Below are positions 14,720 to 18,875 of a DNA stretch of 18,875 bases, one piece after another. Source of the stretch: Roseovarius sp. UBA6217. Its GTDB lineage: Bacteria; Pseudomonadota; Alphaproteobacteria; Rhodobacterales; Rhodobacteraceae. The position numbers and the translations under genes were made by a program. Where the stretch lies: positions 1-18,875 of the forward strand of contig DISF01000041.1 in NCBI GenBank assembly GCA_002421985.1, read 5' to 3'. A model generated the notes under the pieces. It saw only the letters and a program-made list of their open reading frames with translations, was not told the origin of the DNA and did not search any database. The stretch's first letter is position 1. The number at the start of each line of letters is the position of its first letter.

Positions 14720-15190
14720 TCAGGTCTGGGCCGGACGCTTCATCATCAGCCCGACGCGGTGCACCTTTACCACCATCTCGTCGCGCTGGTTGAAGCCGCG
14801 CGTCTCGAAATGGACAATCCCCCGATCGGGGTTTTTCTTCGATTCCCGCCGGTCGGTGATCTCTGTCTCGGCACGCAGCGTGTCACCGATGAAGACGGGC
14901 TTGGGAAAAGTGATCTCGTCGAAACCGAGATTGCCGAGCGTTGTCCCCAACGTCAGGTCGCCCACGCCCACGCCTACCACGAGGCCCAGCGTGAAGATAC
15001 TGTTGACCAGGCGCCGCCCGTAGATGGTGTTCTTGCAGAACTCGTCGTCGAGATGCAGCGGCTGCGAGTTGTAGGTGAGCGCGGAGAACAGCAGGTTGTC
15101 GGTTTCCGTCACCGTGCGGGTGATCGCGTGACGGAAGACCATGCCGGGTTCGAGCTCTTCGTAGTACTTTCCGGATACGGTGCTTTGCAT
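14720..15190 (-). CDS. MaoC-like hydratase, Asn-for-Asp subfamily
   Basis: This is a hot-dog-fold enoyl-CoA hydratase/dehydratase of 156 aa, the single-domain size. The (R)-hydratase motif is recognisable but altered: the canonical G-D-x-N-P-[LIV]-H reads Y-N-S-Q-P-L-H, so the catalytic Asp position is N41 while H46 is kept. Further blocks are GRRLVNSIFTLGLVVG (58-73), LGFDEITFPKPVFIGDTLRA (88-107) and GIVHFETRGFNQ (123-134), typical of one MaoC subfamily found beside CitE-like lyases and CoA-transferases. Its likely role is hydration of the unsaturated CoA ester from the acyl-CoA dehydrogenase, giving the hydroxyacyl-CoA that the lyase cleaves. A GAGGAG ribosome binding site precedes the ATG. 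Confidence 0.88.
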   Translation of the reverse strand: MQSTVSGKYYEELEPGMVFRHAITRTVTETDNLLFSALTYNSQPLHLDDEFCKNTIYGRRLVNSIFTLGLVVGVGVGDLTLGTTLGNLGFDEITFPKPVFIGDTLRAETEITDRRESKKNPDRGIVHFETRGFNQRDEMVVKVHRVGLMMKRPAQT

Positions 15191-15232
15191 TGCGGGCTCC
15201 TCTTTTCTCTTTTCACGTCGTTGGTGATGGGT

Positions 15233-16138
15233 TCAGTCCGTTTCGCCGGCCCCCTTGGCCAGGGCGACGACCGCACGGGCGGTCTGGACATGGGCGAGAT
15301 CGATGTGGTCGCCATCGTAGATCACCGCGCCCACGCCCTTCGCAGCCGATGCTTCATAGGCCTCGATCATGCCCTTGAAATAGCGGATCTCCTCGGCCGA
15401 CGGGGTGTAGGCGCGGTTGACCACCTCGACATTGCTGGGATGCAGGATCATCTCTCCGACGAAACCGTGGGCGCGGTTGCGGCGGGCGTAGAGGTCGAGC
15501 CCCTCGAGATCGTGGACATCCTGCCAAAGCCCGCCCAGCGGCATTTTTCCGGCAGCCCGCGCGGCCATTACCGTGCGCTGCCACATGTAGAGAGTCTCGG
15601 TGCCCTCGGGACTCCAGGAGATGCCGAGGGCGCGCGCGGAATCGCCGTTCTTCGCGCTGGCGCCGCAAATTGCGCTGACGCGCGGATTTTGCGCGATCTC
15701 GTAGGCCGTCTGCATCGAGCGGGCGGTCTCCAGTGTCGGGACCAGCGCGATGCGGCCAAGCTCCAAGCCGTTTCGCAACTCGGCCTCGTGAACCAGCGCG
15801 GAGGCGATCTGAATGTCTTCCGGCCCGCCCGGCTTGGACAGTACCAGCCCTTCGAGCCCTTCGCGCGTCACGGCAAGGACATCCTCAAAATCGTACATGG
15901 CGGGCGAGCGGTTGACGCGCACATAGATGCGCTGGCCTGCGGCAGCGAGGCCGGAAATCTTGTTGGCGACCAGCGCCCGCGCCGCAGCCTTGTGATCGGG
16001 GGGCACGCTGTCTTCGAGGTCGAGAATGACCGCATCGGCACCATAGCCTGCGACCCGGTCGATCCAGCTTTCGCGGTGGCCGGGAACGAAAAGGAACGAG
16101 CGGATCGGCCGCATCGAGGATCGGGAAAGGTCTGTCAT
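15233..16138 (-). CDS. HpcH/HpaI-CitE family CoA-ester lyase
   Basis: This TIM-barrel lyase of 301 aa belongs to the citrate lyase β/malyl-CoA lyase group. It shows RSFLFVPGHRESW (13-25), AVILDLEDSVPP (36-47), RIYVRVNRSP (70-79) and ALVPTLETARSM (131-142). The Mg2+ ligands are probably E137 and D166. D166 sits in an unusual CGASAKNGDSARALG stretch, where three extra residues appear before the Asp compared with GaeDlaadLG. The protein probably cleaves a β-hydroxy (methyl)malyl- or citramalyl-type CoA ester to two small acids. The start is ATG at 16138, with GGAG upstream. It lies 42 bases before the MaoC gene, its likely biochemical partner. The precise substrate is not deducible. Confidence 0.9.
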   Translation of the reverse strand: MTDLSRSSMRPIRSFLFVPGHRESWIDRVAGYGADAVILDLEDSVPPDHKAAARALVANKISGLAAAGQRIYVRVNRSPAMYDFEDVLAVTREGLEGLVLSKPGGPEDIQIASALVHEAELRNGLELGRIALVPTLETARSMQTAYEIAQNPRVSAICGASAKNGDSARALGISWSPEGTETLYMWQRTVMAARAAGKMPLGGLWQDVHDLEGLDLYARRNRAHGFVGEMILHPSNVEVVNRAYTPSAEEIRYFKGMIEAYEASAAKGVGAVIYDGDHIDLAHVQTARAVVALAKGAGETD

Positions 16139-16219
16139 CTCGGATCTCCAGTGTCCCTGCGCGCGACCGCCGCGGCGGGAATAATCAATCTGTCGGGCGG
16201 GTTTGACCAAGGGTCCGTA

Positions 16220-16247
16220 CGCCGGAAGCGGCATCGCGCTTCCGGCG
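16220..16247 (-). other. perfect 11-bp stem-loop between dctP and the lyase gene
   Basis: CGCCGGAAGCG (16220-16230) and CGCTTCCGGCG (16237-16247) are perfect complements around a 6-nt loop, beginning 11 bases after the dctP stop. No T-run follows, so read-through into the lyase gene is expected. Such hairpins after binding-protein genes commonly protect the upstream mRNA from 3' exonucleases or act as partial terminators, raising binding-protein levels. Confidence 0.7.
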
Positions 16248-16258
16248 AAAGGTCTGCC

Positions 16259-17296
16259 TCAGTTCTTCGCAGCGATCCGCTCAACCGCTGCGGTAAAGGC
16301 TTCAACCGCCTCGGCTCCATGTTCGCCAACAGATGCGGCCCAATCGGCGGCAACGGCAGCGGTTCGCTCTATCCAGCGAGCCGTCTCTTCGGCGCTGAGC
16401 GTGATGACCTCGAGTCCGGCTTCGTCGACCATCCGGTCACGCACCAACGATTCGTTTTCGGCCATCCAGGCGCAGTTGTTTTCGGCGGCGGCGACACCGT
16501 GGCGCAAGAATGCCGTCTGGATGTCGTCAGGCAGAGCGTCGAACTTGTCGCGGTTCATCAAGAGGACAACATGGGTGCTTCCCATGCTGACCCCCTCGGT
16601 GCTGTGCTTGAACACCGTCTGCAGATCATAGGGCGGCATCCCGGCGTAAAGAAAAAGTGCGCCATCCACAGTGCCGCGCTGCGCCGCCTGGAACAGTTCG
16701 ACCGAGGGCATACGCACCGCTGCCGCGCCCAACGCCCGCGCCGTCAGGTCCATCGCCGCGCCCGTGGTGCGCAGCCTGAGGCCCGCAAAATCCTCCAGCT
16801 TCTCGACCTTGCGGGTTGCGGTGACAACATTGTAGGTCGACAGGCTGGCATTGTAGATCGCGCGCACGCCGTTCGGCTCGAAATCCACCTTGTCAAACAG
16901 CGCGCCTTCCCGGGACAGTTCCATCGAGGCCCGGCTGGCGACGCAGATATCCGTGAACAACCCAGGCAGTTCCGCCACGCCGGACACCGTAATCTGGGTC
17001 GGATGGTAGGAGGTGGCGGTAAAGACCAGATCGGCGACCCTGTTCGAAACGAGGTCGAGGCCCTCGGCCGCCTTGCCGAGTTGCTGCGCGGGGTAGATCG
17101 TGAAATCGACCCGGTCGCCAAGATCTTCCTTCAACCCGGCGACCCAGATATCGAGCCCGTGCTCGATCAGGTAGTGCGTGGGCGGAAACGCGTGGGATAT
17201 CTTGAGTTCGATAGTGTCTTGCGCGCCGGCGGCACCGACCGCAAGCGCAGTGGCGAGCGAAAAGCCCAAGGCCGCGCCTTTGATTGAGATGTTCAT
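16259..17296 (-). CDS. dctP: TRAP transporter substrate-binding protein DctP
   Basis: This is the periplasmic solute receptor of the TRAP system, 345 aa. The signal peptide is clear: MNISIKGAALGF, then a hydrophobic core to AVGAAGA, with cleavage likely near residue 25. The mature protein starts with IELKISHAFPPTHYL. The conserved AGLRLRTTGA (171-180) holds the arginine that usually clamps the substrate carboxylate (R174 or R176). LFQAAQRGTVDGALFL (201-216) is the characteristic DctP signature. The substrate is probably a carboxylate, given R174/R176 and the downstream CoA enzymes. AAGGGAG lies upstream of the ATG. A hairpin just before this site and a stronger one after the stop flank the gene. 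Confidence 0.95.
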   Translation of the reverse strand: MNISIKGAALGFSLATALAVGAAGAQDTIELKISHAFPPTHYLIEHGLDIWVAGLKEDLGDRVDFTIYPAQQLGKAAEGLDLVSNRVADLVFTATSYHPTQITVSGVAELPGLFTDICVASRASMELSREGALFDKVDFEPNGVRAIYNASLSTYNVVTATRKVEKLEDFAGLRLRTTGAAMDLTARALGAAAVRMPSVELFQAAQRGTVDGALFLYAGMPPYDLQTVFKHSTEGVSMGSTHVVLLMNRDKFDALPDDIQTAFLRHGVAAAENNCAWMAENESLVRDRMVDEAGLEVITLSAEETARWIERTAAVAADWAASVGEHGAEAVEAFTAAVERIAAKN

Positions 17297-17312
17297 CTGG
17301 CTCCCTTTCTGC

Positions 17313-17332
17313 TGCAGGGTCCTCCCCCTGCA
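17313..17332 (-). promoter_or_regulatory. hairpin in the dctP 5' leader
   Basis: TGCAGGG (17313-17319) and CCCTGCA (17326-17332) form a perfect 7-bp stem. Read on the minus strand, the 6-nt loop is GGAGGA, a ribosome-binding-like sequence, and the structure ends 16 bases before the dctP ATG. Two further GGGAGGA-like copies lie upstream in the same gap. A role in translation or mRNA stability is possible but not shown. Confidence 0.4.
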
Positions 17333-17445
17333 AACTGTTGCGACTTGTCCCGTTGTCCCGGTCGTTCGGCATCAATGCCGGGCGGACCGTCGCCCTCCTC
17401 CCACAGTCAATCTCCTCCCCCGGAGACGCGACAGATCGTTGCGGT

Positions 17446-18612
17446 TTAGTAGGATTTCGGCAGTCCGAGTTGCTTCTCGGCAATGTTGCTGAGGACAAGT
17501 TCGGTCGAAATCGGGGCGATGCGCAGGATCATCACTTCGCGCAAAAGCCGCTCGACGTCATATTCCTTCGCATACCCAAAGCCGCCATGCGTCAGGATCG
17601 CCCGCTCGCAAGCGAAGAAGGCGGCCTCGGAGGCCAGCACCTTCGCGGCATTTGCCTCGATCCCGCAGGGTTCGCCCCGGTCATATTGCGTGCCCGCCTT
17701 GAAGCCCATGAGATTGGCCGCCTCAAGCTGCGCCCAGGCACGGGCCAGCGGGTGCTGAATGCCCTGATTCTGGCCGATGGGGCGATCAAAGACGATCCGC
17801 TCATTGGCGTATTTCGCTGCCCGGGCCAGCGCGTAGCGGCCAATACCCACGCATTCGGCCGACACCAGCACCCGCTCGGCGTTCATCCCGTGCAGAATGT
17901 GTCGGAACCCCTTGCCCTCTTCACCGATCATGTCCGCCGCTGGCACCGGCAGATCCTCGATGAACAACTCGTTGGAATCCACTGCCTTGCGGCCCATCTT
18001 GTCAATTTCGCGGATATCCACATAGTCCCGGTCAAGCTTGGTGTAGAACAGGCTGAGTCCATCGGTCGGGCTCTTGCACTCCTCGATCGGCGTGGTGCGG
18101 GCAATCAGCAACATGTAATCGGCCACCTGGGCGGTCGATATCCACACTTTCTGGCCGCTGACGTAATAGGTGTCGCCCTTGCGCACAGCCCGCGTCTTGA
18201 GCTTGGTGGTGTTAAGCCCCGTGGTCGGCTCGGTCACCGCGAAGCAGGCCTTGGTCTCGCCCTTGATGAGCGGGGTCAGCATCCGTTTCTTTTGATCTTC
18301 GGTGCCAAAGGCGACCACTGGCGACAGGCCAAAGATGTTCATATGCACCGCCGACGTGGCGCTGAGTCCGCCTCCGCATTCGGCAATCGCCTGCATCATC
18401 ACCGCCGCATCGGTGATCCCCAGACCCGCGCCACCATAGGCCTCGGGCGTGGCGATCCCCAGCCAGCCGTTTTCGGCCACGGCATGGTAAAATTCCTCGG
18501 GAAAGCCACCCTTGGCATCCCGCTCCCGCCAGTATTCCGGCGGGAAATTCCCGCACATCTCCATGACCGAGTCGCGGATCGCGCGCTGGTCGTCAGTCAT
18601 CCGGTAGTCCAT
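17446..18612 (-). CDS. acyl-CoA dehydrogenase
   Basis: This FAD-dependent acyl-CoA dehydrogenase of 388 aa would introduce an α,β double bond into a CoA ester and pass electrons to electron-transfer flavoprotein. Motifs are GWLGIATPEAYGGAGLG (49-65), CFAVTEPTTG (123-132), YVSGQKVWIS (150-159) and THGGFGYAKEYDVERLLRE. The medium-chain enzyme's catalytic Glu (YEGT) is replaced: the segment reads RIAPISTEL with P367 at that position. E246 in HGMNAERVLV sits where isovaleryl- and long-chain-type enzymes carry their base, so the protein is probably active with that geometry. GGGAGGGG precedes the ATG. It is the first gene of the catabolic cluster, 149 bases before dctP. Confidence 0.92.
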   Translation of the reverse strand: MDYRMTDDQRAIRDSVMEMCGNFPPEYWRERDAKGGFPEEFYHAVAENGWLGIATPEAYGGAGLGITDAAVMMQAIAECGGGLSATSAVHMNIFGLSPVVAFGTEDQKKRMLTPLIKGETKACFAVTEPTTGLNTTKLKTRAVRKGDTYYVSGQKVWISTAQVADYMLLIARTTPIEECKSPTDGLSLFYTKLDRDYVDIREIDKMGRKAVDSNELFIEDLPVPAADMIGEEGKGFRHILHGMNAERVLVSAECVGIGRYALARAAKYANERIVFDRPIGQNQGIQHPLARAWAQLEAANLMGFKAGTQYDRGEPCGIEANAAKVLASEAAFFACERAILTHGGFGYAKEYDVERLLREVMILRIAPISTELVLSNIAEKQLGLPKSY

Positions 18613-18757
18613 TTTCCCCTCCCGCCGCGGCCGCGCCCCTCCGGCTTCCGCCGAAGCCGCCCACGCGCCCTAGTTAAAAAATCCGAACAATATTCGAAAT
18701 TCTAAATCAACCTTCCACCACGCTCCCGATTCGTCAACCCCAACAGCAACCCTGAGC
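18613..18757 (-). promoter_or_regulatory. upstream region of the catabolic operon
   Basis: This is the non-coding region upstream of the acyl-CoA dehydrogenase. An AT-rich core at about 18671-18710 stands out from the GC-rich surroundings and holds a dyad CGAA-CAATA-TTCG (18684-18696). Position and symmetry make it the best candidate for the operon promoter and an IclR-type operator, but I see no convincing -35/-10 pair. Confidence 0.35.
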
Positions 18758-18836
18758 AGCGTGATTCAAAGAACCGCAGGGACTGATCTGTTGTGATGGG
18801 TTTTATTGGTCGTTGCCGAAGACGGAGGCGGCGGTC

Positions 18837-18875
18837 ATGGATGGACGGACAGAGGTGGTCTTGGATTTTCGAGCA
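18837..18875 (+). CDS. start of an unidentified ORF, cut by the window end
   Basis: An ATG at 18837 preceded by GGAGG (18823-18827) opens a plus-strand frame of 13 codons, MDGRTEVVLDFRA, running off the end. It is the only plausible plus-strand gene. Because its last 25 bases are the repeat found at the other end of the window, it may be the beginning of a mobile-element gene, but 13 residues are not enough to assign a family. Confidence 0.35.
   Translation, partial: MDGRTEVVLDFRA
18851..18875 (+). repeat. right copy of 25-bp terminal inverted repeat
   Basis: The last 25 bases (ending GGATTTTCGAGCA) are the reverse complement of bases 1-25 and read outward, like the left copy. The repeat lies inside the short plus-strand frame starting at 18837, so on this side it may be internal to a repeated gene rather than an element terminus. 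Confidence 0.8.

Noticed and set aside
16167..16178. A 12-bp perfect palindrome, CCGCCGCGGCGG, upstream of the lyase gene.
   Set aside because: It is pure G/C in a GC-rich context with no loop. It may be chance and lacks the spacing of a typical operator or hairpin.
14759..17287. An 842-codon plus-strand open frame opposite the MaoC, lyase and dctP genes.
   Set aside because: It is antisense to three well-supported genes, has no recognisable domains, and long antisense frames are expected in GC-rich DNA.

Overview
The window is GC-rich DNA that looks like a Rhodobacteraceae (Roseobacter-type) alphaproteobacterium. I base this on codon use, protein similarity recognised by eye, the run uvrC-pgsA-moaD-moaE, and a TRAP/acyl-CoA catabolic cluster. 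No database search was run. Every confident gene is on the minus strand, so transcription runs from high to low coordinates. Both ends of the window are the same 25-bp sequence in inverted orientation, which suggests that this is a whole contig broken at a repeat.

Right half (about 7.1-18.6 kb): one catabolic locus. In transcription order it holds an acyl-CoA dehydrogenase, TRAP binding protein DctP, a CitE/HpcH-type CoA-ester lyase, a short MaoC hydratase, TRAP DctQ and DctM, an AMACR-like class III enzyme, a class III CoA-transferase, an acetyl-CoA-synthetase-like ligase, a frameshifted remnant of a further class III CoA-transferase, and an IclR regulator. Four consecutive junctions are 4-nt ATGA overlaps or equivalent coupling. 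The enzymes form a logical path: import an organic acid, activate it to a CoA ester, desaturate, hydrate, then cleave the C-C bond. The gene set resembles the itaconate (ict-ich-ccl plus TRAP) locus of Pseudomonas but is not the same, so a branched C5-type dicarboxylate is my best guess for the substrate. A perfect 11-bp stem-loop follows dctP and another hairpin sits just before its ribosome binding site, which suggests differential expression of the binding protein.

Middle (about 6.9-8.3 kb): a scar zone between accessory and core DNA. It contains two gene fragments, a truncated HEPN-domain N-terminus and the CoA-transferase remnant, on either side of the IclR gene.

Left half (1-6.9 kb): core genes. 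These are a YaiI/UPF0178 protein, a compact S49 (SppA-like) peptidase, a 56-residue membrane-anchored Cys-rich protein coupled to a YrbG-type Na+/Ca2+ exchanger, and a short-chain dehydrogenase with the Asp-Tyr-Lys catalytic signature of pteridine reductases. They are followed by uvrC, pgsA, moaD and moaE. An AT-rich island of about 295 bp with a consensus DnaA box and a clean dyad lies upstream of uvrC. I saw no tRNA, rRNA or CRISPR array.
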